NCBI GenBank assembly: GCA_013299115.1
Contig: JAAFKA010000008.1
Location: forward strand, 1-64,000
Origin: Cytophagales bacterium
GTDB lineage: Bacteria; Bacteroidota; Bacteroidia; Cytophagales; Thermoflexibacteraceae
Length of the DNA stretch: 64,000 nucleotides
Direction of reading: 5' to 3'
The position numbers were made by a program, and so were the translations under genes. Each line of letters starts with the position of its first letter. Position 1 is the stretch's first letter. Under the pieces are notes generated by a model. It was not told the origin of the DNA, searched no databases, and was given only the letters and a program-made list of their open reading frames with translations. Below are positions 17,685 to 26,621 of this stretch, piece after piece.

Positions 17685-18827
17685 ATGCAGCCGACTAAAA
17701 AACTTTTACTAATTTTTTCTTTGTTCTTGCTCTTTTTGGGGCAAGTGCCTTGTGTGTTGTTTGCCCAAGACCAAGATACCACAAACATAGGTGATGATAA
17801 CGACAACAACAGTAGTCCTGTTGTAGCTACACAGACAGACCTTAGCAATTTGCAAGAAATCTTACATAGACAGGAACAAGCCGATATTTTTTACCAAAAT
17901 GGCAAGTTGGATTCTTCTCTTAAAGTGCTAAGACCTTATTTGAAAGACAAGAGATTGCTGAAAAGGTATGACAAAAGTGGCAAAGCCGAACTCTATCGTT
18001 TGGCAGCTTTAAACTATATTTTGTTAGATAGTTTGGGGGAAGCAGGCAAAAATATAAAAAAAGTATTAGGGGCAAAACACGACTACGAAGTACGACAAGG
18101 AGATTTGTTGAGTTTCAAAGCCTCCTTAGATACGCTGTATATTTCGCCACGCATTACCATTGGTATCAATCTGGGTTGGACAGGCAGCATTACCACCAAA
18201 ACCAATAGCTATTCGGTGCTTTACACAGCCGAAGAAAATGTAAAAGAAGATTATTTGGTAAATTATACAGGCTCTACATTTGGCTTTAAGGGTGCTTACT
18301 ATCTTAACCGCCACTTTTCCATTGCTACTTCTCTCAACTTTACTACGGCAAATTTTAAATATCAAGCCATTTACAATCCGATTAGTACCTCAGCCATTTA
18401 TGAATACAACAATGTATTGAATTACATAGACATTCCATTGGTCTTGAAGTATAAAGTATTGCCAAAACCTTATTTTACGCCTTATTTCTTTTTGGGAGGT
18501 TTTTACAGATTTGCAGCAGCAGCCACCAAAACCGTAGGGGCTACTTCCATAGATATTCGCCAAATGATAGAAAATCACAGCTATGGAGCCACAGCAGGCG
18601 TAGGTTTGTCTAAATCTATGGGCAAAAGGTGGCAAATTTCAATAGACGGGCGGTATTTGTATAACTTTGGGTTGATAAACAAACCAAACAAAAGGTTTGT
18701 AAACAATGGAGAGGGCAATATAGATTTTACTACTTATGCTGCCTATGATGCCTTAGACGACCTCCGTATGCAAAATTTTCAGGTGGTTTTGGGTATTTCT
18801 TATTTGTTGAGGTACAAAGTTTTTTAA
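17685..18827 (+). CDS. Outer-membrane beta-barrel protein with helical N-terminal region
   Basis: A 380-residue exported protein. A signal peptide (about 1-27, ending VLFAQ) precedes an acidic linker and a TPR-like helical stretch (residues 50-130), then a C-terminal barrel with alternating strands such as ITIGINLGWTGSI, FGFKGAYYLNRHFSIATSLNFT, YFTPYFFLGGFYRFA and the terminal FQVVLGISYLLRYKVF. This suits the PorT/OMP_b-brl families of Bacteroidota. It starts 4 bp after the Uma2 stop, so the two are transcribed together, though a functional link is not obvious. Confidence 0.75.
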   Translation: MQPTKKLLLIFSLFLLFLGQVPCVLFAQDQDTTNIGDDNDNNSSPVVATQTDLSNLQEILHRQEQADIFYQNGKLDSSLKVLRPYLKDKRLLKRYDKSGKAELYRLAALNYILLDSLGEAGKNIKKVLGAKHDYEVRQGDLLSFKASLDTLYISPRITIGINLGWTGSITTKTNSYSVLYTAEENVKEDYLVNYTGSTFGFKGAYYLNRHFSIATSLNFTTANFKYQAIYNPISTSAIYEYNNVLNYIDIPLVLKYKVLPKPYFTPYFFLGGFYRFAAAATKTVGATSIDIRQMIENHSYGATAGVGLSKSMGKRWQISIDGRYLYNFGLINKPNKRFVNNGEGNIDFTTYAAYDALDDLRMQNFQVVLGISYLLRYKVF

Positions 18828-18891
18828 AACTTTTGTGTCGTTGTAATTGCACCCTCTCTCGCAATATGACTTAATAAATTTTGATTTTCAA

Positions 18892-18967
18892 TAGAGTTTA
18901 TAAATAATTGTTAGAAGATGCCATTTTTTTAAAAATGACATCTTTTTACAATTATTTATAAACTTTA
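18892..18967. mobile_element. MITE-like palindromic element, family 2, copy 2
   Basis: A 76-bp element with ends TAGAGTTTATAAATAATTG and CAATTATTTATAAACTTTA and internal hairpin GATGCCATTTTT / AAAATGACATC. It is a shorter relative of 4296-4389 and lies between convergent genes. Confidence 0.75.
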
Positions 18968-19006
18968 ATTCTTAAACAAACTTGTAAGTTTATGTCAAAT
19001 AAAATT

Positions 19007-19627
19007 TTACTTAATCAACCCCAATCCTTCCAATGCTGAACTGTTGTTTGGACGGTTAAGTAGCACTTTTTGGAATAGCACTTTGGCATCTTTTTGATTA
19101 CCCAAAAAATACAAAGTCCAGCCACTCATCAACATAGCCTCGTAGTCAAAAGGATAGAGATTAAGCACCACGTCAAAGTATTTTTTGGCTGCGGTGTAGT
19201 TTTTTCGGTAGTAATAAATCAAACCTAACTTATAATTGGCAGATGAATTTTTGCTGTCGATAGCCAAAATAGCCAAATAGGTTTTTTCAGCATTTGCCCA
19301 ATCATTTTTGGCTATTTGTGGGTTCAGTACGCCCAAGAGAGGCTCAACGGCAGTGGTCATCAAGGCTGCACTTTTATTGTAGTAGCCTATGGATTTGTCG
19401 TATTGTCCCGCCAAATAATTGAGCCAACCCAAACGGAGATTGGTTTCGTAGCTGTTTTCAGTGTAGGCAACTTCAAGGGTTTTGATTGCCTCAAAATACT
19501 TTTTCTCTGCCTCTAATTGGTAGCTTTTGCTAAATGCTGCCAATAGTTCTGCCTGAATTTGGGCAAAAGTCAAATGACCAAACAAGACCAACAAAAAGGT
19601 CAAACTAATTTTTCTTAAAATTTCCAT
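19007..19627 (-). CDS. Exported tetratricopeptide-repeat protein
   Basis: A 206-residue protein with a signal peptide (MEILRKISLTFLLVLFGHLTFAQ) and about four TPR units, for example YEAIKTLEVAY-like FEAIKTLEVAYTENSYETNLRLGWL, ANYKLGLIYYYRKNYTAAKKYFDVVLNLYP and AMLMSGWTLYFLGNQKDAKVLFQKVL. Its ATG lies inside the end of the upstream gene (13-bp overlap, different frame), so translation of the two is coupled. With the upstream TPR/barrel protein it probably forms one envelope function. Confidence 0.82.
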   Translation of the reverse strand: MEILRKISLTFLLVLFGHLTFAQIQAELLAAFSKSYQLEAEKKYFEAIKTLEVAYTENSYETNLRLGWLNYLAGQYDKSIGYYNKSAALMTTAVEPLLGVLNPQIAKNDWANAEKTYLAILAIDSKNSSANYKLGLIYYYRKNYTAAKKYFDVVLNLYPFDYEAMLMSGWTLYFLGNQKDAKVLFQKVLLNRPNNSSALEGLGLIK

Positions 19628-20964
19628 TGGATTGTGCATTTTATTAAGTGATTGTGATAAAAATTATTAATTGTGTTTACTTCACTTACCCCTCTGATTT
19701 GCAAGTAATTAGCTTCTCTGAGTTGATAAGTATAGGCTGGTATGAATTGCAAGTTTTTGAAACTCACAACCAAACTACTGCCTGCTGTTGCCAAAATAGG
19801 CTCTATGGTGTTGTAAGAAGATAGCCCATCTTTTGACAAGTAATTTTGGTGGTTGCCATAGCTCCCACTAATTTCATACCCTAATTTTTTTGTCAATTTG
19901 CCTCCGATTGTCTGCAAAATCACAAATTGGTGCTTTTGGTTGTTGTTAAGGTAGGCTGCGGTGGTTTGCGTATAAAAATTGGTGTTGCCCAAGGGATACC
20001 ATAACCAACCAATTTCGGTTTGTAGTTGTTGCACCTTACTCAAATTACCTGCCGAAAAAGCAAACTGAAAACCCATATTTTTGTGTCTTTTAGCCAGATA
20101 TACCCCTCCTGACCACGCCTGATGTCTATAAGGCTTGTCTATGTAGGTCAAACGAAAAGCAGCAGGATTGTAAACTGTGGAAAAATAGTTGGAATTTTCT
20201 TGGTAAAAACTTCCAAAACCTCCCAAAGTCCAGCCTTTTTGCAGGGCGTAATTGCCACCCAAAACATAGCTAAAATTTGGATTATCATAGTTCCGTTTTT
20301 GCGTTGGTTCAAAGGCACTTTGCACCACGCCCAAGCCTTGCACCTGAAAAAAACTAAGGTTGTGATATAAATTTAGCCTGTTGCCTATTTTGGTATTCAG
20401 ATACAAATTGCCCAAATAAGCCCCGCCTTGTAATGTATTTTCTGCATAAACATTGCCTTGCCTGAAATCTTGATTTTGGAGGTTAAAATTATTGTTCAGA
20501 AATACGCCACCTGTTAAACCAATGGTTTCAAAAGCAAACTTTTTTGTCTTGTTAGTTTCAAAACCTACTTTTTGTTGCATTTCGGGTTGCATTTTAGCTG
20601 CCAAAGTTACTGCATCGGCAGTTCGCAAAGTAAATTGCAAAGCCCAATAGTAATATTCTTGCCCCAAGGTATCGGCAGGATTCATTTGATATGCTCTTTC
20701 GAAGTGTGCCAAAGCCCTTTCATAATTTTGCTCTGCATAATAGACTGCACCCAACCGCAACCGCAAATCATAGCCATCTAAGCCTTGTTTCAAAGCCTGT
20801 TGTGCGGTGGTTTTCAGGCTTTTATAGTCTTTTGTTACCCACTGCCAATAGGTCAATTCTACTACCTCATCATATTGCAAAGGCTGTTGAGCCAATGCAA
20901 AGAAAGAGGAGCAAAAAAAGCAAAAAAACGATAAAAAAAGTGTTTTTTGTGTTTTTAGGCACAT
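19615..20964 (-). CDS. TPR plus beta-barrel outer-membrane protein
   Basis: A 449-residue protein with a signal peptide ending ALAQQ, two TPR-like units (GYDLRLRLGAVYYAEQNYERALAHFERAYQMNP) in residues 60-110, and a C-terminal barrel of about 280 residues with repeated strands (GNLYLNTKIGNRLNLYHNLSFF, GWTLGGFGSFYQENSNY, NMGFQFAFSAGNLSK) ending in IQWKF. It overlaps the start of the TPR gene downstream. I do not recognise a named family; the layout suggests an outer-membrane protein with a periplasmic interaction domain. Confidence 0.75.
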   Translation of the reverse strand: MCLKTQKTLFLSFFCFFCSSFFALAQQPLQYDEVVELTYWQWVTKDYKSLKTTAQQALKQGLDGYDLRLRLGAVYYAEQNYERALAHFERAYQMNPADTLGQEYYYWALQFTLRTADAVTLAAKMQPEMQQKVGFETNKTKKFAFETIGLTGGVFLNNNFNLQNQDFRQGNVYAENTLQGGAYLGNLYLNTKIGNRLNLYHNLSFFQVQGLGVVQSAFEPTQKRNYDNPNFSYVLGGNYALQKGWTLGGFGSFYQENSNYFSTVYNPAAFRLTYIDKPYRHQAWSGGVYLAKRHKNMGFQFAFSAGNLSKVQQLQTEIGWLWYPLGNTNFYTQTTAAYLNNNQKHQFVILQTIGGKLTKKLGYEISGSYGNHQNYLSKDGLSSYNTIEPILATAGSSLVVSFKNLQFIPAYTYQLREANYLQIRGVSEVNTINNFYHNHLIKCTIQWKF

Positions 20965-21129
20965 AAGTAGTTTGTTTAGTTTATATTTTAAAAAATAGCT
21001 TGTTATTGTTTTAAAAGCACTTAAAATTTTGTTTTATTTGTATTTTTATACGTATATTATTTTGTTAAAGTTTCAAAAAGTATAAAATTTTTATTTTTTG
21101 TAGAATAAAATTACATTTAAAATAAACTT
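20965..21129. other. AT-rich upstream region
   Basis: A very AT-rich stretch upstream of the minus-strand TPR/barrel gene, probably its promoter region. No clear consensus promoter and no gene were found. Confidence 0.4.
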
Positions 21130-21605
21130 TTAAATTCGTTTAATCTGTGTTATCTGTATGCTTGACGTGATTACGTAGTGGCACGCTGATAATACGGATT
21201 TTGCAGATTTACACCGATTTTTTTAATCCGTTTAATCCGCAAAATCTGTGTTATCTGTGTGCTTGACGTGATTGCGTAGTTGCACGCTGATAATACGGAT
21301 TTTGCGGTTTCACACTGATTCTTTTAATCCGTTTAATCTGTGTGCTTGACGTAATTGCGTAGTTGCACGCTGATAATACTGATTGTGCTGATTCGCACTG
21401 TTTTTTTTAATCCGTTTAATCCGCAAAATCTGTGTTATCTGTGTGCTTGACGTAATTGCGTAGTTGCACGCTGATAATACGGATTGTGCGGATTCGCACT
21501 GATTTTTTAATCCGTTTAATCCGCAAAATCTGTGTTATCTGTGTGCTTGACGTGATTACGTAGTTGCACGCTGATAATACGGATTTTGCGGATTCGCACT
21601 GATTT
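21130..21605. repeat. Tandem ~100-bp repeat, five copies
   Basis: The landmark CTTGACGTRATTRCGTAG occurs at 21161, 21262, 21345, 21446 and 21546, giving spacings of 101, 83, 101 and 100 bp. Each unit pairs AATCCGCAAAATCTGTGTTA on the left with GATAATACGGATTTTGCGGA on the right as an imperfect hairpin. A single copy in the opposite orientation is at 23897-23968, on the other side of the urea-transporter fusion gene. Confidence 0.88.
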
Positions 21606-21606
21606 C

Positions 21607-23850
21607 TTAGTAAAGATACTCACACAAAAAAGTTGTTTTTTCGTTAATTACCCACTCTTTTAGGCTATTTTCTTCAAAATGCAGTGCATAATTTCTTTGT
21701 AAGTGTGTAGTTTTGCCAATTTTATTGGTAACAAAAGTTTTTAAAGCTACTTGTTTGGGATTGAAGGCTGCATCAACTTTCTGGACAGCCGAAGTATAGG
21801 CATTGGTGCTGAATAGAAAAAAAGGTGCTGCAAAATCCTGCAAACCAGCCAAAGCCCAAGGTCGCAAAAAGTGCAGAGGTACAGTGTCTTGCACCTCCAA
21901 ATTGGTGTAACAAGCCAACAAAATTTTGTAGTTTGCTAAGTAAAAATCAAATAACAAACTATTGGTATCTCCCTCATAATCATAGCAATAGAACATCGTG
22001 CCATCGTTGGCAAACCACAAAGTAGCTTTGCTTTTTGGGCAGTAGAAATAGCTTCGGTTGTAAGCATCTGTGTAAACAGTCCATTCCCAAATTTCGGCAG
22101 GGTTGGCTTTGTTCGTCAGTCGCAGGCGGCGGCTGGGTTGCCAATCGTAGGCAGCCACCAACAAAGGACTAACCTCTACGTTGCTAATACGGTCATTTTT
22201 TTGTGGCACTTCAAAAGTTTTGAGTTCCCAACTCGGTGCTTGTCCGTTTTGCTGCCCTTTATTTTGCTTACTAACTTGCTCACCAACTTGCTCATGATTT
22301 TGCTCTTTATTTTTCCGTTTGAGGTAGTAAGCAAGTGGATAAGGATAAGTTTTTTCTCCAATTCTTGGCGAAAGTTGCAACTGAAAGTGAATGTGTGGCT
22401 CTGGCGACCTGCCCGAATTGCCACAAGTAGCCAACATTGCACCTTTATACACATAGTCACCTATTTTTACCCGAATACTGTCTTTTTTGAGGTGAGAAAG
22501 TTGCGAAAACAATCCGTTTTGGTGGTTGAGAATAATAGTATTCCCCCAATTTTTTTGCGTATCTACCGAATTGATTGGATTTTCTTCTACTGTATTCACA
22601 ATATCGTAAACATAACCATCATGTGGGGCAAGCACAGGCTTGTTGTAACAATAAAAATCTTGCAATTCTGTCCCGTAATTCTGAAAAGTGGTGTGTCCGT
22701 CTTCGGTTATCACAAAATCCAGTGCCTTACTCCATTCGCCCAAGTGCGTAATTTCGCCATCGTATGCCTGACTTACAGTCCATTCGCCCCAAAAAGGCAG
22801 AGCAAACCTCGCCAAGTTGATATTTTTAAACCTCAATGTGGTAGAAAGGTGCTTGTAAATGGTTTTTTCGGGTGAATAATATTGCAAACTCACTAATTGA
22901 ATGGTGTTGTGCCATTTGTAGTGGTGGGCAAAAAACAAAAACAAGTGCGTAAGCAAAGTGAATGACAAGGTAAAAGATTTGAGTTGAAAAACAGCCAATA
23001 TTTGGTTGATGCTGACCATAAAGACGCACAAAATAGGCACTAACAGCACCACAAAACCATAACTCCATCGACTTGGAATGAGAAAAAAGCCTCCCACTGC
23101 AATAGCCAAAAATATAAAATTGCTACCAACCAAATAATCTGTAAGCCAAATCATGGGCATACCCAATAGCTTAAATGTGAGAACAGCCAGATAAAAACCC
23201 AACAAAGACAAGCTAAATGCAATGCGTGAAAAATAGAGCAAACCCAAACTAATCAACAGCCCTGCCAACACTGAATTTTGGAAAAAAGTAGAGGCAAGGG
23301 TTTTAAAGTAGCTGCTCAACAATTCGTGCAGGGGCAAGTTGTCTAAGCTGTGTGCCAACCAATAAACGAAAGAGGAGGAAACTTTTGCTTTGTAATTTTC
23401 TACAAAAATCATTTCCTCTTGCAACAAAACGTATTCGAAAGCACCTGCCGAGAGGTAAACCAACCAATAGGTAAACAAAAACGGCAAAGCCAAAAACGGC
23501 AAGCCGTAGTTGCCTAATTGGTGGCTTAACCAAACAGTGAGCAACAACAAAAGCAAAGCAGCCACCAAAAACAAGACGCAAAAAGCCAAATTGAATTGGT
23601 ACTCATGCCCCAAAGCCAAACCCAAAAGCAAGGCATTGAAACTGTATGAGCCTTGTGCTATGGCTGTTTTGTCTAACCTAAACAGCACTGCCAATCCATT
23701 GACCAAGACTATACAAGCCAAACCACAAGCCCCCAAAAAAGGGCTGATAAATGTTACCAACAAGACAACAACTGCCAAGACCTTGTTTTGCGAAAAAAAG
23801 ATTTGGGCATAGCTATTTAAAATGCTGTTGAGAAAAAATTTAATGGTCAT
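21607..23850 (-). CDS. Urea transporter fused to an M23-family peptidase domain
   Basis: A 747-residue inner-membrane protein. Residues about 1-310 are strongly hydrophobic and resemble the urea transporter family (LACIVLVNGLAVLF, GSYSFNALLLGLALG, LALPFLFTYW, and a second related half around 190-290). Residues about 350-520 form an M23 (LytM-like) domain: HLGEWSKALDF near 366, APHDGYVYDIV, HLKKDSIRVKIGDYVYKG and the zinc motif PHIHFQ near 485. A Gln/Asn-rich linker and an uncharacterised 190-residue C-terminal domain follow. Urea-channel/M23 fusions occur in other Bacteroidota. The combination suggests a channel with a periplasmic wall-binding or cutting domain. Confidence 0.85.
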   Translation of the reverse strand: MTIKFFLNSILNSYAQIFFSQNKVLAVVVLLVTFISPFLGACGLACIVLVNGLAVLFRLDKTAIAQGSYSFNALLLGLALGHEYQFNLAFCVLFLVAALLLLLLTVWLSHQLGNYGLPFLALPFLFTYWLVYLSAGAFEYVLLQEEMIFVENYKAKVSSSFVYWLAHSLDNLPLHELLSSYFKTLASTFFQNSVLAGLLISLGLLYFSRIAFSLSLLGFYLAVLTFKLLGMPMIWLTDYLVGSNFIFLAIAVGGFFLIPSRWSYGFVVLLVPILCVFMVSINQILAVFQLKSFTLSFTLLTHLFLFFAHHYKWHNTIQLVSLQYYSPEKTIYKHLSTTLRFKNINLARFALPFWGEWTVSQAYDGEITHLGEWSKALDFVITEDGHTTFQNYGTELQDFYCYNKPVLAPHDGYVYDIVNTVEENPINSVDTQKNWGNTIILNHQNGLFSQLSHLKKDSIRVKIGDYVYKGAMLATCGNSGRSPEPHIHFQLQLSPRIGEKTYPYPLAYYLKRKNKEQNHEQVGEQVSKQNKGQQNGQAPSWELKTFEVPQKNDRISNVEVSPLLVAAYDWQPSRRLRLTNKANPAEIWEWTVYTDAYNRSYFYCPKSKATLWFANDGTMFYCYDYEGDTNSLLFDFYLANYKILLACYTNLEVQDTVPLHFLRPWALAGLQDFAAPFFLFSTNAYTSAVQKVDAAFNPKQVALKTFVTNKIGKTTHLQRNYALHFEENSLKEWVINEKTTFLCEYLY

Positions 23851-23871
23851 GGTTTAAGTTTGTTTTGACAA

Positions 23872-23968
23872 AGAATCTGTGAAAATCTGCAAAATCCGTA
23901 TTATTAGCGTGCAACTACACAATAACGTAAGCACGCAGCTAACGCAGATTTAGCAGATAAAAACGGAT
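23872..23968. repeat. Single copy of the ~100-bp repeat, reversed
   Basis: AATCCGTATTATTAGCGTGC and the following sequence to 23968 are the reverse complement of the unit found five times at 21130-21605. It separates the transporter fusion from the LysA-like gene. Confidence 0.8.
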
Positions 23969-23975
23969 TGAAAAA

Positions 23976-25331
23976 TTATCCTATTTTCTCCAAATGTTCA
24001 GGCAGTCTTTCATAGCGGAGCATAGTATCCAAACTTTCTTTTTCTCTGATAACGTGTGGTGTGCCGTCCATACCAATCATTACAATTCGAGGACGCATCT
24101 GAATAAATTGCATCCACTGGGTCATATTGTAAGCTCCTACGCGGTGAACTACTACTTGGTCGCCTTTGTTGAGCAAGGGCAAATTGATACTTTCCCGCAC
24201 CACATCAATATTCATACACAAAGGACCATATAAAACCATATCTTCTGTTTGTGATGAAATTTCTTGAGCAGGCGAAATGCGGTGATTGTACCAAAAAGAA
24301 GTAAACAACAAATTCACGCCAAAGTCCATAATAGTTGCTCGTCTGCCATCACTCAATCTTTTAATGGCAATGACACTGCCCAACAAATAACCTGCATCAT
24401 CTATCAAAGCCCTACCTGTTTCTAAAAACAAAGTTGGCAATTCGTCCATCTTGAAACCATAGTTCAAAATGGTGCTGGTAATAGCCTCTGCATAGTCGTC
24501 CATCGTTGGAATGATGTCGCCGCCTTGCAAATAAGACCCTTTCAGCGTATTGGCAGAGGCAAAACCACCGCCCAAATCCAAATATTCTATGTTTTTGCCG
24601 TATCTATATTTCACGTTGATAGCCAAATCGCAAAGTTTACTTGTGGCTACGCTGTATGCGTGTGCAGTGAGCATATATGTACCTATGTGGCAGTGCAAAC
24701 CAACCAATTCTAATTCAGGGTGAGCAAAAATCTTGTTGATAGTAGCCCAAGCAGTACCATTTTCATAGTTAAAGCCAAATCTGTCCCACATGGGATATAC
24801 ACCTGTGTCCATATTGACCCGAATGGCTACCCTTGCTTTTTTCTTAATTTTGCCCAATACTTCAACTAACATATACAACTCGTCTGAGTGGTCTATGTGA
24901 ATTAAAGAGTTGTTTTCAACGGCTTTGATTAGGTCCTCCTCCGATTTGTCGGGTCCATTGAAAATAATTTTTTCGCCTGCCACACCATTTCTAAGGGCTT
25001 TTTCATACTCAAAAATAGATACGACCTCAGCCCACGAACCTTCTTGGTGAAAGACATTGCAAACGGCATTGAGGTAGTTGGTTTTATAACTCCACGCAAA
25101 CTGCACTTTGGGGTATCTGGTTTTGAATGCCCGCACTGCATTGCGATAGGTGTTGCGGATAGTCCTCTCCGAAATCACAAAACAAGGAGAGCCATAATCT
25201 GCAATCAATTTTTTGACAGACACGCCGTCTATGTGGGTTACAGGAGCAAATTCTGTTCTTGTCCCAAATTTATTCATTGTACCAGTGTTTAACTTCGTAA
25301 TCACTGGTCTTTCATAAGATATTTTTGCCAT
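23976..25331 (-). CDS. LysA-like PLP-dependent decarboxylase with leader-like N-terminal extension
   Basis: A 451-residue fold-type III PLP enzyme of the diaminopimelate/ornithine decarboxylase group. The PLP lysine is K83 (FAWSYKTNYL), followed by LVGLHCHIGTY, IEYLDLGGGFA, FLETGRALIDDAG, and the substrate/catalytic cysteine segment YGPLCMNIDV. An extension of about 35 residues precedes the barrel and contains SYERPVITKL (5-14), similar to the YxxPxL motif in RiPP leader peptides that binds PqqD-like RRE domains. It lies downstream of PqqD-like and ATP-grasp genes. The substrate may be a carrier- or peptide-linked amino acid rather than free diaminopimelate; that is inference. Confidence 0.83.
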   Translation of the reverse strand: MAKISYERPVITKLNTGTMNKFGTRTEFAPVTHIDGVSVKKLIADYGSPCFVISERTIRNTYRNAVRAFKTRYPKVQFAWSYKTNYLNAVCNVFHQEGSWAEVVSIFEYEKALRNGVAGEKIIFNGPDKSEEDLIKAVENNSLIHIDHSDELYMLVEVLGKIKKKARVAIRVNMDTGVYPMWDRFGFNYENGTAWATINKIFAHPELELVGLHCHIGTYMLTAHAYSVATSKLCDLAINVKYRYGKNIEYLDLGGGFASANTLKGSYLQGGDIIPTMDDYAEAITSTILNYGFKMDELPTLFLETGRALIDDAGYLLGSVIAIKRLSDGRRATIMDFGVNLLFTSFWYNHRISPAQEISSQTEDMVLYGPLCMNIDVVRESINLPLLNKGDQVVVHRVGAYNMTQWMQFIQMRPRIVMIGMDGTPHVIREKESLDTMLRYERLPEHLEKIG

Positions 25332-25351
25332 TGTTGTTATGTTTTTTGGTT

Positions 25352-25525
25352 TACGTTGGCAATGGTCGCAGACCTTGACAATCGTATATTTAGTTTTTTT
25401 TCTATGTTAGCAACAACTTAGTTTATACGGTTGTCAAGGTGCAAAAGCACCATTGCCAACGTACTTAAATAATCGTAGTTTTTTCGTTAGTACGATTGTC
25501 AAGGTCTGCGACCATTGCCAACGTA
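25352..25525. repeat. Three hairpin-arm repeats
   Basis: TACGTTGGCAATGGTCGCAG... at 25352-25386 is followed by reverse-oriented relatives at 25426-25463 and 25491-25525 (TACGATTGTCAAGG...CCATTGCCAACGTA), so the group folds into long hairpins. The same family occurs at 32680-32759 and 63599-63685. It separates the LysA-like and ATP-grasp genes. Confidence 0.88.
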
Positions 25526-25565
25526 CTTTCAGTTCCCCCTTTGGGGGTTAGGGGGCTTTTGCTTT

Positions 25566-26621
25566 TTACAGTTCCCCTGTTGTTGATATTTTTTCAAACT
25601 CCGAAAGATTGACTATTTGGTCGTAGCTATAACGAATAAACATTTTGCCTACCTCGTAGTCTTTAAAAGGCTTTACTTTCTTGCCCAACGCCATTTTTAC
25701 AAGGGCTTCAGGGTGATTTTGCCCACAACCTACAGCCAAATAGACCCAGGCAGGAAAACGAGGATTCATTTCCAAGAGGTAATATTCTCCATCTTTTGAT
25801 TTGATAAATTCCAATTCGCAACCTCCTTTCCATTTGGAATTGGCAATGACAGTTTGGGCAATTTCTACCAATTTTTCGTCTGCCAACGAGATGCCAGCCC
25901 AAGCCTTGCCTTTATCTGTAATGTAGAGTTTTCGCATAGGAACAGCCCCCATGCAGTTGCCTTCGCCATCGCCAACGGCTGTTACGTTTACCTCATTGCC
26001 CGAAACAAATTCTTGAATAATGACAGGCAAGCCCCACTTTGCCGATATTTTGTAAAAATAATTGACAGCTTGTTCGGGTGTAGAGGCAATTTGGGCATCA
26101 TAATATTTGCCCTTCACTGCCACAGGATAGGTAAATTCACTGCCTAATTGGTAAATGTCGTTAGGCGAAAACACCATTTTTGCAAAGGGGACTTTCACGC
26201 CATTTTCTTTGCCAAATTCATACAAAACCGACTTGTGCCTTGACTCAAATTGTTTTTGGGTGGGCAAAAAAGTTGCAATGTTGTACGCATTTTTCAAAAT
26301 ATCTGCTACTTTGATAAAATTGTGCAGTTCGGCATCAAAGTTTGGAATAATTACATCTAACTTTTCCTGTTGGTGAATATAGTGCAGCCTTTCCAACAAA
26401 GGTTGCGTACCCACCGAAGGCATAGGAATTTGGTAGGATTTGTCCACCAAGTCGTGCATATACAGCCCTGGCTCTAAGGTTTCGTAGCTTAGTCCAATGA
26501 TTCTGACCTCAAAGGCTGTACTTTCTTTCAATGCTCGAATAACAGGAATACCCGGTCCTGGCGAGTCTATATTGTTCAGCCCTGTTACGGCAACGGTTAT
26601 TTTTTGCTTTTTCGTACTCAT
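25566..26621 (-). CDS. ATP-grasp ligase (CarB/PylC-like)
   Basis: A 351-residue ATP-grasp enzyme. The N-terminal pre-ATP-grasp domain begins ITVAVTGLNNIDSPGPGIPVIRAL, and the ATP-grasp core shows TYPVAVKGKYYDA (ATP-binding lysine), GLPVIIQEFVSGNEVNVTAVG, GCELEFIKSKDGEYYLLEMNPRFPAW, the last with the Mg-binding Glu/Asn. ATP-grasp ligases join a carboxylate to an amine through an acylphosphate. Its ATG overlaps the stop of the PqqD-like gene in ATGA, so they are translated together. The partner substrate is probably presented by the PqqD-like protein. Confidence 0.88.
   Translation of the reverse strand: MSTKKQKITVAVTGLNNIDSPGPGIPVIRALKESTAFEVRIIGLSYETLEPGLYMHDLVDKSYQIPMPSVGTQPLLERLHYIHQQEKLDVIIPNFDAELHNFIKVADILKNAYNIATFLPTQKQFESRHKSVLYEFGKENGVKVPFAKMVFSPNDIYQLGSEFTYPVAVKGKYYDAQIASTPEQAVNYFYKISAKWGLPVIIQEFVSGNEVNVTAVGDGEGNCMGAVPMRKLYITDKGKAWAGISLADEKLVEIAQTVIANSKWKGGCELEFIKSKDGEYYLLEMNPRFPAWVYLAVGCGQNHPEALVKMALGKKVKPFKDYEVGKMFIRYSYDQIVNLSEFEKISTTGEL

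Noticed and set aside
21130-21605. Possible CRISPR array or origin-type iterons
   Set aside because: Unit length is about 100 bp with no unique spacers, there is no replication or cas gene nearby, and a reversed single copy lies upstream of the next gene.
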